Positions 15,396 to 23,614 of a stretch of 48,975 bases of DNA are shown in pieces. Position 1 is the first letter of the stretch, and each line of letters starts with the position of its first letter. The DNA comes from Candidatus Methylomirabilota bacterium (lineage in GTDB: Bacteria; Methylomirabilota; Methylomirabilia; Rokubacteriales; DASRDR01). The translations under genes and the position numbers were made by a program. The notes under the pieces are model-generated. The model ran no database searches. It had not been told where the DNA came from and saw nothing but the letters and a program-made list of their open reading frames with translations. The stretch spans positions 1 through 48,975 of the forward strand of contig DASYQW010000011.1 of assembly GCA_036005065.1 (NCBI GenBank). The letters are read 5' to 3'.

Positions 15396-16235
15396 ATGAA
15401 CACCGGCGCCTTCATCTTCGCCACCGACTACGCGATCCGGATCGACGAGCTGGCGCGCGCCCTGGAGGAGCGCGGGTTCGAGTCGCTCTTCCTGCCCGAG
15501 CACACCCACATCCCCGTGAGCCGCCGGACGCCGTTCCCCGGCGGCGGCGCGCTCCCCAAGGAGTACATGCACACCCTCGACCCCTTCGTGGCGTTGACCG
15601 CCGCCGCTGCGGTCACCACGCGGCTCCGCCTCGGAACCGGCATCTGCTTGATCATCCAGCGCGACCCGATCATCACCGCCAAGGAGGTGGCGAGCCTCGA
15701 CCTCCTCTCGAGCGGACGCTGCCTGCTCGGGATCGGTGCCGGCTGGAACGCCGACGAGATGGAGAACCACGGCACCGTGTTCAAGACGCGCTTCCGGCTC
15801 ATGCGCGAGCGCGTCCTGGCCATGAAGGCGATCTGGACGCAGGACGAGGCGGCCTTCCACGGCGAGTTCGTGAACTTCGACCCGATCTGGCTGTACCCCA
15901 AGCCCGTCCAGACGCCGCACCCGCCCGTCCTGCTGGCCGGCGAGAGCGGCCACACCCTCCGGCGCGTGGTCGAGTTCGGCGACGGCTGGTTTCCACGCGG
16001 CCGGGCCGGAGAGGCGGCCATCCTGGCCGGGCTCGACGACCTCCGGGCCCGGGCCGCCCGCGCGGGCCGCGACATGAAGACGATCTCGGTGTCCGTCTTC
16101 GGCGCCAAGCCGGACGCCGCCACGCTCGACCGCTACGCGGCGGCCGGCGTCACCCGCGCGATCCTGCGCCTGCCCTCCGAGGGGCGCGACACGATTCTCC
16201 CGTTGCTCGACCAGTACGCGAAGCTCATCCGGTAG
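15396..16235 (+). CDS. LLM-class F420-dependent oxidoreductase
   Basis: A 279-residue luciferase-like monooxygenase-fold protein. The N-terminal DELARALEERGFESLFLPEH and the central LLSSGRCLLGIGAGWNADEM are characteristic of the F420-dependent group (TIGR03619-like). A C-terminal HTLRRVVEFGDGWFPRG segment completes the pattern. It probably uses coenzyme F420 rather than FMN, on an unknown substrate. A GAGGAGAG Shine-Dalgarno precedes the ATG. It sits between B12-methyl-transfer genes and a second F420-type gene. Confidence 0.88.
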   Translation: MNTGAFIFATDYAIRIDELARALEERGFESLFLPEHTHIPVSRRTPFPGGGALPKEYMHTLDPFVALTAAAAVTTRLRLGTGICLIIQRDPIITAKEVASLDLLSSGRCLLGIGAGWNADEMENHGTVFKTRFRLMRERVLAMKAIWTQDEAAFHGEFVNFDPIWLYPKPVQTPHPPVLLAGESGHTLRRVVEFGDGWFPRGRAGEAAILAGLDDLRARAARAGRDMKTISVSVFGAKPDAATLDRYAAAGVTRAILRLPSEGRDTILPLLDQYAKLIR

Positions 16236-16274
16236 CCCGCGCCGCATGGGAACCGGTGGGCCCGCCCAGGCACG

Positions 16275-16724
16275 ATGGCGGCGACGTACCGACTGGGCTG
16301 CTGGCGCCGGGTGGCGAACGTGCTCGTGCGCGCCCTGCTCCGCTGGGGACTGGGGCCGCCGCGCACGTACCTCCTGACGGTCCGCGGGCGCGTCACCGGG
16401 CGTCCCCACTCGACGCCGGTGACCCTCGTGGAAGAAGGCGGGTTGCGCTGGCTGGTCGCGCCCTACGGCGAGGTCGGCTGGGTACGCAACGCTCGAGCCG
16501 CCGGCGAGGTGATGCTCAGCCGAGGCAGTCGATCCGAGCGGGTGACGGTCTTCGAGCTGGAGCCGGCCGAGGCCGCGCCGATCCTGCGGCGATACCTGAC
16601 GCAGGTGCCGATCACGCGACCGTTCTTCGACGTCAGGCCGGCCTCCGGGCTCGACACCTTCGCCGCCGAAGCCCCCCGCCACCCGGTGTTCCGCATCGTC
16701 AGGGTGGACAACGAGCCCCCGTGA
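16275..16724 (+). CDS. Deazaflavin (F420)-dependent nitroreductase-like protein, Ddn family
   Basis: A 149-residue split-beta-barrel protein. The motif YLLTVRGRVTGRPHSTPVTLV and the following GWVRNARAAGEVML are the F420-binding features of the Ddn/FDOR-A family (consensus TTTGRKSGxxRxxPL and NWxxNLRAxP). These enzymes are F420H2-dependent quinone reductases or related. The stop overlaps the next start by 4 bases (GTGA), linking it to the B12-activation gene. Confidence 0.8.
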   Translation: MAATYRLGCWRRVANVLVRALLRWGLGPPRTYLLTVRGRVTGRPHSTPVTLVEEGGLRWLVAPYGEVGWVRNARAAGEVMLSRGSRSERVTVFELEPAEAAPILRRYLTQVPITRPFFDVRPASGLDTFAAEAPRHPVFRIVRVDNEPP

Positions 16725-17467
16725 GCGGGGCGCCCCCGCTGCTCGACCCCGCGCCGGTCGTCCTGCGACGGGTTCCCCTCCGTATCGACCCCGCCGAGGT
16801 CCGCGCCTTCCAGGCGTACAAGCCTCCGCTGCCGCTGGCGCCGTCCGAGCTCACCACGCGGCTCGAGGCGGCCGGCCGAGAGGCGGCGGCGCTGATCGAG
16901 CCGCGACTCGGATATCGGACGGTCGCCGTCACCGAGGCGGGACCGGATACGCTGACCCTGGCCGATGGCCCGCGCCTCCACATCCCCGACATCGGCCGTC
17001 ACTGGGGGGCGGTGGATGCCGTGACCGTCGGGGTTGCCACGATCGGGGAGGCGGCGGAGGACCGGGTCCGGGCGCGCCGGGAGGCCGGCGACTTCCTGGG
17101 CGCGACGCTTCTCGACAGCGCCGCCTCGGCCGCCGTCGAGTGCCTCGCCGAGTGGGCGAACGACTACCTCTGCCAGCTCGGCGTGGCGGCCGGGCTCGCG
17201 GTGACCAACCGGATCAGCCCCGGGCTCGCCGGCTTCGGCCTCACCGAGCAGTCGCTCCTGCTCGGACTCTGTCCGGCGGGCGAGGCGGGCGTGTGGCCCG
17301 AGCCCGGCGGGACCCTCCGGCCTGCCAAGAGCATCTCGTTCCTGGTCGGCATCGGGCGAACCGCGCGCCTGGACCACTACTTCGTCCAGTGCCGCCGCTG
17401 CTGGGCTCGGGACTGTCCGGCCCGTCGCCTGGCCGCGATCACGACGGTTCACCGAGGGGACCATTGA
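16721..17467 (+). CDS. MetH activation-domain-like protein (corrinoid reactivation)
   Basis: A 248-residue protein resembling the S-adenosylmethionine-binding activation domain of methionine synthase, as seen in short free-standing homologues (TM0269 type). It shows RLGYRTVAV, GVATIGEAAEDRVRARREAG, DSAASAAVECLAEWAND and SISFLVGIG in order. A C-terminal cysteine set (CRRCWARDC) is present and could bind metal or an iron-sulfur cluster. The likely role is reductive reactivation of the corrinoid in the split methyltransferase system encoded 2-3 kb upstream. The GTG start overlaps the Ddn-like stop. Confidence 0.75.
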   Translation: MSGAPPLLDPAPVVLRRVPLRIDPAEVRAFQAYKPPLPLAPSELTTRLEAAGREAAALIEPRLGYRTVAVTEAGPDTLTLADGPRLHIPDIGRHWGAVDAVTVGVATIGEAAEDRVRARREAGDFLGATLLDSAASAAVECLAEWANDYLCQLGVAAGLAVTNRISPGLAGFGLTEQSLLLGLCPAGEAGVWPEPGGTLRPAKSISFLVGIGRTARLDHYFVQCRRCWARDCPARRLAAITTVHRGDH

Positions 17468-17533
17468 CGGACGCGGCGGGCTCCATGATACGTTCAAGGG
17501 TCCCCGGAGAGCCGTCGGGGACGGGAGGGAGCG

Positions 17534-18949
17534 ATGGCGGAGGGCCAGCCGGCTGCCGGGGCGGAGGAGGTTCGAGTCGGCCTGTCGCTTACGTCCAAGC
17601 TCAGCCTCCTCATCACCGTCCTCCTCGTCGCCACCGTCCTCCTGGTCAGCGCGATCCAGCTCCGCCAGACGCAGCGGGAGCTGACGGCCGAGATGACCAA
17701 GCGCGGGCTGACGATCGCCACCCACCTGGCCGCCAGCGCCAAGAACCCCATCCTGACGAACGACGAGCTCACCCTGACCCTCCTGGTGAAGGAGGCCCTG
17801 CAGGACCCCGACGTGGCCTACGTCATCATGGTCGATCACGAGGCGCGGATCGTGGCCCACCGCGACCTCGGCCTCATCGGGCGGCCGGTCGAGCGGCCGG
17901 GCGAGCTGCGGCCCCTCGCCGGTGAGCTCCTGGTCCAGACATATGCCGACCCCAAGCTCGGCCGGCTCATCGACTTCGCCGTCCCCCTGGTCTTCAGCAA
18001 GGTCCCGGTCGGCGCCCTCTACCTCGGCTTCAGCCAGCGGTCCATCGAAGCCGCCGTCGCCAAGGCCCGGAACCAGGCCATCCTGATCAGCGGTGTGATG
18101 ATGCTGGTCGGGATCGGCGGGGCCGTGGCCCTCTCGGGCGTCCTCTCGCGTCCGATCCTGCGGCTCGTGGAGGGGACGCGGGCCATCGCGGCCGGGAACT
18201 TCCAGGTCTCCCTGGCCATCGCGGCGCGAGACGAGATCGGCGTCCTGACGGAGTCCTTCAACCGGATGGCGAAGAGCCTCCGCGAGAAGGAGATGATCAA
18301 GCGGGCCTTCAGCCGATACGTGGCCCGGGAGGTGGTGGACGAGATCCTGAAAGATCCGGAGCACCTGGTGCTGAAGGGGGAGCGGCGCGACGTGACCGTG
18401 CTCTTCTGCGACATGCGCGGCTTCACCAGCCTCTCCGAGCACCTGCCGCCGGAGGAGGTCGTCCTGCTCCTCAACCAGTTCTATACCCTGATGATCGACA
18501 CCACCTTCAAGTACGACGGGACCCTCGACAAGTTCCTCGGTGATGGCGTGATGGCGATCTTCGGGGCGCCGATCGCGCACCCGGATCATGCCATCCAGGC
18601 GATCCGGGCCGCCCTGGCCATGCAGGCCGGCGTCCTCGAGCTCAGCGAGAAGCGGGTCCGGGACGGGAAGGCCCGGGTGACGGTCGGCATCGGCGTCAGC
18701 GCCGGGGAGGTGGTGGCCGGGACGGTGGGCACCGAGGACCGCATGGAGTACACGGTCGTCGGTGACAGCGTGAATCTGGCCTCCCGACTCCAGTCGGAGG
18801 CCAGGGCCGGCCAGATCCTGATCAGCCGGCGGACGCATGAACGGGTGGAACGGCTGGTGGAGGCGCGCACCCTCGGCATCCTCAAGGTGAGGGGCCGGGA
18901 AGAGTCGGTCGAGGCCTTCGAGGTGCTGGGGCTGGTGCCCGTCGCGTGA
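17534..18949 (+). CDS. Membrane-bound class III adenylate/guanylate cyclase with HAMP domain
   Basis: A 471-residue signalling protein. Helix 1 at about residues 23-44, an extracytoplasmic sensor region of about 130 residues, helix 2 at about 180-203, a HAMP domain (RPILRLVEGTRAIAAGN...) and a class III cyclase domain from about 275. The metal-binding Asps are in VLFCDMRGFT and KFLGDGVMA; the adenine-contact region is EYTVVGDSVNLASRL, with the transition-state Asn and Arg present. It should make cAMP (or cGMP) in response to a periplasmic cue. ATG 17534 follows GGAGCG. The next gene overlaps by 4 bases. Confidence 0.92.
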   Translation: MAEGQPAAGAEEVRVGLSLTSKLSLLITVLLVATVLLVSAIQLRQTQRELTAEMTKRGLTIATHLAASAKNPILTNDELTLTLLVKEALQDPDVAYVIMVDHEARIVAHRDLGLIGRPVERPGELRPLAGELLVQTYADPKLGRLIDFAVPLVFSKVPVGALYLGFSQRSIEAAVAKARNQAILISGVMMLVGIGGAVALSGVLSRPILRLVEGTRAIAAGNFQVSLAIAARDEIGVLTESFNRMAKSLREKEMIKRAFSRYVAREVVDEILKDPEHLVLKGERRDVTVLFCDMRGFTSLSEHLPPEEVVLLLNQFYTLMIDTTFKYDGTLDKFLGDGVMAIFGAPIAHPDHAIQAIRAALAMQAGVLELSEKRVRDGKARVTVGIGVSAGEVVAGTVGTEDRMEYTVVGDSVNLASRLQSEARAGQILISRRTHERVERLVEARTLGILKVRGREESVEAFEVLGLVPVA

Positions 18950-20073
18950 GGGACCGAGCGCGGGCGCGCCAGCCCGGGCCCCTCACGCGGCTCCTCGCGA
19001 CGGCGGGCGCGGGACTCCTGGTGGCGGCCTGCGGAGCATTTCCGCCGAAGACGCCGACCGCCCCCGCGGCCACGCCCTCGCCCGGCGGGAAATCGGGCCC
19101 CGCCGCACCGGCGCCCGAGCCCGCTTCCCCCCTGGCGGTGACGCCCGAGGCTGGTCCAGCGCCGCTCCCCGAGATCTTCGAGTCCGACGAGTTCATCGTC
19201 ACCTTCGCCAAGGCGGGAGAGACGGCGGAGCGGCTGGCCGAGAAGCTTCTCGGAGACCCGACCAAGGCCTGGGTGATCGAGGACTACAACGGGACGGCCA
19301 GCTTCTCCCCTGGTCAGGAGGTGGTGATCCCCAAGCGATCCTGGAACCTGGCCGCGGTCGATCCCTCCGGGTACCAGATCGTGCCGGTCCTCGTGTACCA
19401 CAACATCGGCCCCGAGGCGAAGGGCCGGCTCGTCCTCGCCGCCCAGACATTCGAAGAGCAGATGCGGTACCTCAAGGCCCAGGGGTATCGCGTCGTGAGC
19501 CTCAGCGAGCTCTACGACTTCATGTCCTTCAAGCGCCAGCTCCCCCGCCGCGCCGTCGTCATCACCTTCGACGACGGTTACAAGTCCTTCCTCCAGTACG
19601 CCTACCCGCTCCTGAAGGAGCTGGGGTTCATGGCCACGCTCTTCGTCTACACGGACTACGTCGGGGCCGGACGCAACGCGCTGAGCTGGGAAGACCTCCG
19701 GCGCCTGGCCCTGGAGGGCTTCGACGTCCAGGCGCACTCCAAGACCCACGGGGACCTCCGGCGGAAGCCCGGCGAGTCGGACGAGGAGTACGGCCGGCGC
19801 ATGCAGCTGGAGCTCGGCTATCCCCAGACCCTGTTCCAGCGCTATCTCGGGCGGTCGGCGCGGATCCTGGCCTACCCCTACGGCTACCACGACGAGAGCC
19901 TCATGCAGAGGGCCAGGGAGTTCGGGTACACGGCGGCGTTCACCGTGCGCCGGGAGGGGAACCCGGCGTTCGTGTCCCCGTTCAGGGCCCACCGGAGCCA
20001 GATCCACGCGGACATGAGCCTCGCCGACTTCGTGAAGAACCTGACCATCTTCAGCCAGGAACCCGCCAGGTGA
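18946..20073 (+). CDS. Lipoprotein polysaccharide deacetylase with LysM-like module
   Basis: A 375-residue protein. A lipobox (GLLVAACG) at about residues 22-29 marks it as a lipoprotein, followed by a Pro/Ala linker. A LysM-like module (residues about 85-140, TAERLAEKLLGDPTKAWVIED... FSPGQEVVIPK) precedes a NodB-type deacetylase domain with VLVYHNIG, VITFDDGYKSF (metal/catalytic Asp) and AHSKTHGDLR (metal His pair). It probably removes acetyl groups from cell-surface polysaccharide or peptidoglycan. GTG 18946 overlaps the cyclase stop, and its stop overlaps the next GTG, so the three genes are co-translated. Confidence 0.88.
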   Translation: MRDRARARQPGPLTRLLATAGAGLLVAACGAFPPKTPTAPAATPSPGGKSGPAAPAPEPASPLAVTPEAGPAPLPEIFESDEFIVTFAKAGETAERLAEKLLGDPTKAWVIEDYNGTASFSPGQEVVIPKRSWNLAAVDPSGYQIVPVLVYHNIGPEAKGRLVLAAQTFEEQMRYLKAQGYRVVSLSELYDFMSFKRQLPRRAVVITFDDGYKSFLQYAYPLLKELGFMATLFVYTDYVGAGRNALSWEDLRRLALEGFDVQAHSKTHGDLRRKPGESDEEYGRRMQLELGYPQTLFQRYLGRSARILAYPYGYHDESLMQRAREFGYTAAFTVRREGNPAFVSPFRAHRSQIHADMSLADFVKNLTIFSQEPAR

Positions 20074-21173
20074 GCCCTCGCGCCGCGCTCACGGGCCTGG
20101 CCCTCGCGCTGGCCGTCGGGGCCTGCGCAGCGCCCGCCTCCAGAACCGCGAGGCCCGAGGTCACGCCGGCCGCCCCGCGGATTTCGACCGAGGCCCTGGT
20201 GGCCGCTCATCGGGCGAAGGCCGAGGGCCTCGAGCGGGACGGCAACCTCCTGCGGGCCCGCGACGAGTGGGCGATCGCGCTCACCATCAATCCGAACGAC
20301 CGCACGTCCCGCGTGCGGCGCGACGCGGTGGAGAGCCGGATCGAGCGGGCGACGGCCGACCGGGTCCGGCAGGGTCGGGACGCGCTCGCGCGGGGCGCCC
20401 ACCTGGAGGCCCGCCGGCACTTCCTGGCGGCGCTGGCCCTGGATCCGCGCAACGCGATCGCCTTCGAGGCGCTCCAGAATCAGGTGAAGGATGTCCGGTT
20501 CGTCACCTACACCGTGCGGCGCGGGGATAGCCTGCCGGCGCTCGCCGAGCGGTACTACGGGGATCGCTCGCGGGCCGAGGTCATCGCGGAGACGAACCAG
20601 CTCGCGCCCAATGCCCGCCTCGTGCCGGGGAGGGCGCTGCGCATCCCCGAGATCCCCGGCGTGCCCTTCGTCCCGGTTGAGGCGCGCCCGCCGGCGCCGC
20701 CCGCCGAGCCCGTCGAGGTCGACCCGCTGCTGCTCGAGGCCCGCGAAGCCCTGGGGAAGGGCGAGTACGCGGTCGCCCTGGCCGACGTGGACAGGCTCCT
20801 GGCCGGCAACCCCCAGAATCCCGAGGGGCTCGACCTCAAGAAGGCGATCCTCTACGGCCTCGGCAAGGCTCAGCTCCAGCAGCAGCGGTACGCGGACTCC
20901 TATCAGACACTGACCCAGCTCGCCCGGCTGGCGCCGACCTACCAGGACACGGCGGCGCTCCTGCGCCAGGCTCGGGACCGGCTCGTCCTCCAGCACTACA
21001 ACCAGGGGCTGCGTCTCTATCGGGAGGAGAAGCTGGAGGAGGCGATCGCCGAGTGGCGGCTCGCCCTGGAGCTCGACCCCCAGCACGTGAATGCTCGGCG
21101 GAACCTCGAGCAGGCCGAACGGGTCCTCCGGGGCCTCGAGCAGCGCCGGCGGTCGACCGCCCCGGGAAAGTAG
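20070..21173 (+). CDS. Lipoprotein with LysM domain and TPR-like repeats
   Basis: A 367-residue protein starting GTG in overlap with the deacetylase stop. A lipobox-like VGACA at about residues 16-20 suggests lipidation. Helical TPR-like units at about residues 45-135 are followed by a LysM domain (YTVRRGDSLPALAERYYGD ... LVPGRALRIPEI, about residues 146-200), a proline linker and further TPR-like helices (about 220-360). LysM binds peptidoglycan, so it probably scaffolds the deacetylase at the wall. Confidence 0.85.
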   Translation: MSPRAALTGLALALAVGACAAPASRTARPEVTPAAPRISTEALVAAHRAKAEGLERDGNLLRARDEWAIALTINPNDRTSRVRRDAVESRIERATADRVRQGRDALARGAHLEARRHFLAALALDPRNAIAFEALQNQVKDVRFVTYTVRRGDSLPALAERYYGDRSRAEVIAETNQLAPNARLVPGRALRIPEIPGVPFVPVEARPPAPPAEPVEVDPLLLEAREALGKGEYAVALADVDRLLAGNPQNPEGLDLKKAILYGLGKAQLQQQRYADSYQTLTQLARLAPTYQDTAALLRQARDRLVLQHYNQGLRLYREEKLEEAIAEWRLALELDPQHVNARRNLEQAERVLRGLEQRRRSTAPGK

Positions 21174-21328
21174 CGGGAGCGGGCAGCCAGAGGATCTGCC
21201 TCCAATTTCCCTCTCCCCCACCGGGGGGGCATCGCCGATGGCCCTGACCACGTCGCTACATTCGCCGATCAGGGTGAGAAGCTTCGAATCGACCGCGCGC
21301 CACGGCTCGCTCAGCCGCCGACGGTTGG

Positions 21329-21419
21329 TGTTCCGCTCCGAGCGGCGGCTTCGCCGCCGCCACCCCGCTTTCCTGGGGGAGGCTTCGGAGGGGGCCGCAC
21401 AGGCCCCCTCCGATGGATT
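21329..21419 (-). repeat. Composite 3'-end repeat, copy A
   Basis: In the sense of the leftward FAH gene: seven bases after its stop comes an 11-base-pair hairpin (21412-21402 with 21396-21386), then a spacer with CCTCCCCCAGGA, then the palindrome GCGGCGGC-GAA-GCCGCCGC (21360-21342) and CTCGGAGCGGAACA. Related copies lie at 36403-36480, 38718-38806 and 45913-45990. Confidence 0.75.
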
Positions 21420-22346
21420 TCAGGCGTCGGCGACCGGGTTCTCGATCGAGCCGAGGCCCGTGATCTCCATGCGCACCACGTCGCCAGCCTTGAGGAGGAC
21501 CGGGGGCTTCCGCGAGAAGCCGACCCCGGCCGGCGTCCCGGTGGCGACGATGTCGCCCGGCATCAGGGTGAGGTGGGCGGAGAGATAGGCCACCAGCACG
21601 TTGATGTTGTAGATCAGGTTCTTCGAATTGCCGTGCTGGAGGCGTGTGCCGTTCACCCACGTCGAGAGCTCCAGCCCGTGGGGATCGGGAATCTCGGCAC
21701 GGTCCGCGATCCAGGGACCCATCGGCGCGAAGCTGTCGCAGATCTTCCCCGCCATCCACTGGGTCGTCATGAACTGGAAGTCGCGCGCGCTGACGTCGTT
21801 GATGATGGTGTAGCCCCAGACGTAGTCGAGGGCATTCTCCTGCGCGACGTCCTTGGCCTGCCGCCCCATGACGAAGGCCAGCTCGACCTCGTAGTCGAGC
21901 TGGTGGCAGCCCCTGGGCCGGACGATCGGCGCTTTGCAGTCGATGATGGCGGTCGGGAACTTGGCGAAGAGCGGAGGCTCCTTGGGAATCGGGCTGTTGG
22001 TCTCCTGCGCGTGATCGGTGTAGTTGAGGCCGATGCAGATGAACTTTTCGGGGTCGTGGAGCGGCGCGTGGAGCTTGACGGCCGACAGGGGATGGGTGGT
22101 CCACTGGAGCCGGCCGGCGCGCACGGCGTCGTCCATCGCGGCCAGCGCGTCCTCCGCGCCGGCCCCGGCGCCGAGAGCGCTCCGCGTGCTCGGCGGGAAG
22201 AGCGCGTGGGCAAGCTCGCCGGCGCGAACCACGCCCCGCGCGGCGAGGTACCGGTGGTAGGTCTCACCGAGGCATCGGACCTGGTCGCCGACCAGACTGC
22301 CGAGCCGGGGAGGCGAGCCGTGGACGGAGTAGCGGACGAGCTTCAT
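21420..22346 (-). CDS. Fumarylacetoacetate hydrolase family protein
   Basis: A 308-residue protein with the FAH fold at residues about 95-305. Metal-binding acidic residues are in DYEVELAFVMGR, and INDVSARDFQ follows; FICIGLNYTDHAQE and the C-terminal GDIVATGTPAGVGF are family signatures. Members hydrolyse or decarboxylate ring-cleavage products such as acylpyruvates or oxo-heptene-dioates. AGGAGAT precedes the ATG. It is read away from the neighbouring ketopantoate-reductase-like gene. Confidence 0.92.
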   Translation of the reverse strand: MKLVRYSVHGSPPRLGSLVGDQVRCLGETYHRYLAARGVVRAGELAHALFPPSTRSALGAGAGAEDALAAMDDAVRAGRLQWTTHPLSAVKLHAPLHDPEKFICIGLNYTDHAQETNSPIPKEPPLFAKFPTAIIDCKAPIVRPRGCHQLDYEVELAFVMGRQAKDVAQENALDYVWGYTIINDVSARDFQFMTTQWMAGKICDSFAPMGPWIADRAEIPDPHGLELSTWVNGTRLQHGNSKNLIYNINVLVAYLSAHLTLMPGDIVATGTPAGVGFSRKPPVLLKAGDVVRMEITGLGSIENPVADA

Positions 22347-22512
22347 GGGGATCTCCTGGGCCTGGGAGTCTCGGGCCGAGACTGTGGGGTTATTATCCGC
22401 GGTGCTCCTCGGGTGTCAAGCCGCCCGGTCACCGCCGCTCGGTCCGGGGCCCGCGATCTCCAGGCTGCGCTCGGCGTCGGGTCTGGGTGCCGCTCCGTGC
22501 GGGCCGGCTCGC

Positions 22513-22539
22513 TTGACGCCTCCGAGGCGCTGTGATACT
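22513..22539 (+). promoter_or_regulatory. Possible promoter for the ketopantoate-reductase-like gene
   Basis: TTGACG (22513-22518) and GATACT (22534-22539) with TG one base upstream of the latter (extended -10). The spacer is only 15 bases, so this is tentative. The start codon at 22552 follows closely, giving a very short leader. Confidence 0.35.
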
Positions 22540-22551
22540 TCGGGGACCACC

Positions 22552-23574
22552 ATGGTCACCGTCTTCGGAGCCGGGGCGATCGGCGGCGTCACCGGAGCCG
22601 CGCTGGCTCGCGCCGGCCACGACGTCCTCCTCGTCGACGCCAACGAGCCCCACGTGGCGGCCATGAATGCGGACGGCCTGACGGTGGACGCCCCCGAGGG
22701 CGGCTTCACCGTTCGCGTCCGGGCCGTCGCCCCGGCCGCGCTCGGCGACGACCTCGATCTCGTCCTCCTCGCCGTGAAGGCCCAGCACACCGCGGACGCC
22801 CTGGAGATCCTCGTCCCGCGGCTCCGCGAAGCCGGCGCGATCGTGTCGCTGCAGAACGGCCTGAACGAGGAACTGATCGCCGCCCGGGTAGGTCGCGACC
22901 GCACGGTCGGCTGCCTCGTGAACTGGGCGGCTGACTGGATGGCGCCCGGGCGGATCCAGCACGGCGGGAGCGGCGCCTTCGTCCTGGGCGAGCTCGACGG
23001 CTCCATCACCCCTCGCGCCAAGGACCTGGCGATGCTCCTCAGCGTCGTCACCGAGACCCGGATCACCGACAACATCTGGGGCTACAAGTGGGCCAAGCAC
23101 GTCTACAGCGCCCTCCTGGTGGCCACCGCCCTCGTCGACGCGCACATCTACGAGGTCGTGGAGCGCTCGCAGCCGGTCGGCCGGATGCTGGTGGCGCTCG
23201 TGGCCGAGGGCATGGCGGTGGCGGAGGGCGTCGGGGTGCGGCTCGAGGCCTTCGACGAGTTCGACCCGACCTGGTACTGGGCGGGGGTGGCCGGGGACGA
23301 CGACGCCGTCACCCAGTGCATGGCCGCGATCGCCGGGCATTACCGCGCCCACACGAAGACCAAGACCGGCATCTGGCGGGATCTGGCCGTGCGCCGGCGC
23401 AAGACGGAGGTCGAGGCGCACCTCGGGTCGACGCTGGCCAAGGCCGACGCGCTCGACATTCCCATGCCGCTGACCCGCCGCCTGCTGGAGCTGATCGGGG
23501 AGCTGGAGACCGGGCGCCGCCGGATGGGGTGGGACAACGTGGACGAGCTGGTCGCGCTGGCCGGGACGGCCTGA
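22552..23574 (+). CDS. Ketopantoate reductase-like NAD(P)-dependent oxidoreductase
   Basis: A 340-residue protein with an N-terminal Rossmann motif VFGAGAIGG and the ApbA/PanE pattern VLLAVKAQHT and SLQNGLNEE. The catalytic Lys is likely in IWGYKWAKHVYSAL, followed by the helical C-terminal domain. Members reduce 2-dehydropantoate in pantothenate synthesis, but the context (FAH hydrolase, dipeptide-type transporter) suggests a 2-oxo acid in a catabolic route. ATG 22552 is chosen as the residue before the nucleotide-binding strand. Confidence 0.85.
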   Translation: MVTVFGAGAIGGVTGAALARAGHDVLLVDANEPHVAAMNADGLTVDAPEGGFTVRVRAVAPAALGDDLDLVLLAVKAQHTADALEILVPRLREAGAIVSLQNGLNEELIAARVGRDRTVGCLVNWAADWMAPGRIQHGGSGAFVLGELDGSITPRAKDLAMLLSVVTETRITDNIWGYKWAKHVYSALLVATALVDAHIYEVVERSQPVGRMLVALVAEGMAVAEGVGVRLEAFDEFDPTWYWAGVAGDDDAVTQCMAAIAGHYRAHTKTKTGIWRDLAVRRRKTEVEAHLGSTLAKADALDIPMPLTRRLLELIGELETGRRRMGWDNVDELVALAGTA

Positions 23575-23614
23575 GCGGCGAGGCTGGGGCTCGGGAAGGA
23601 AAGGAGAGGCATCG

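Noticed and set aside
22513-22539. A strong promoter for the ketopantoate-reductase-like gene
   Set aside because: Spacer of 15 bases is too short for a confident call; kept only as a low-confidence feature.
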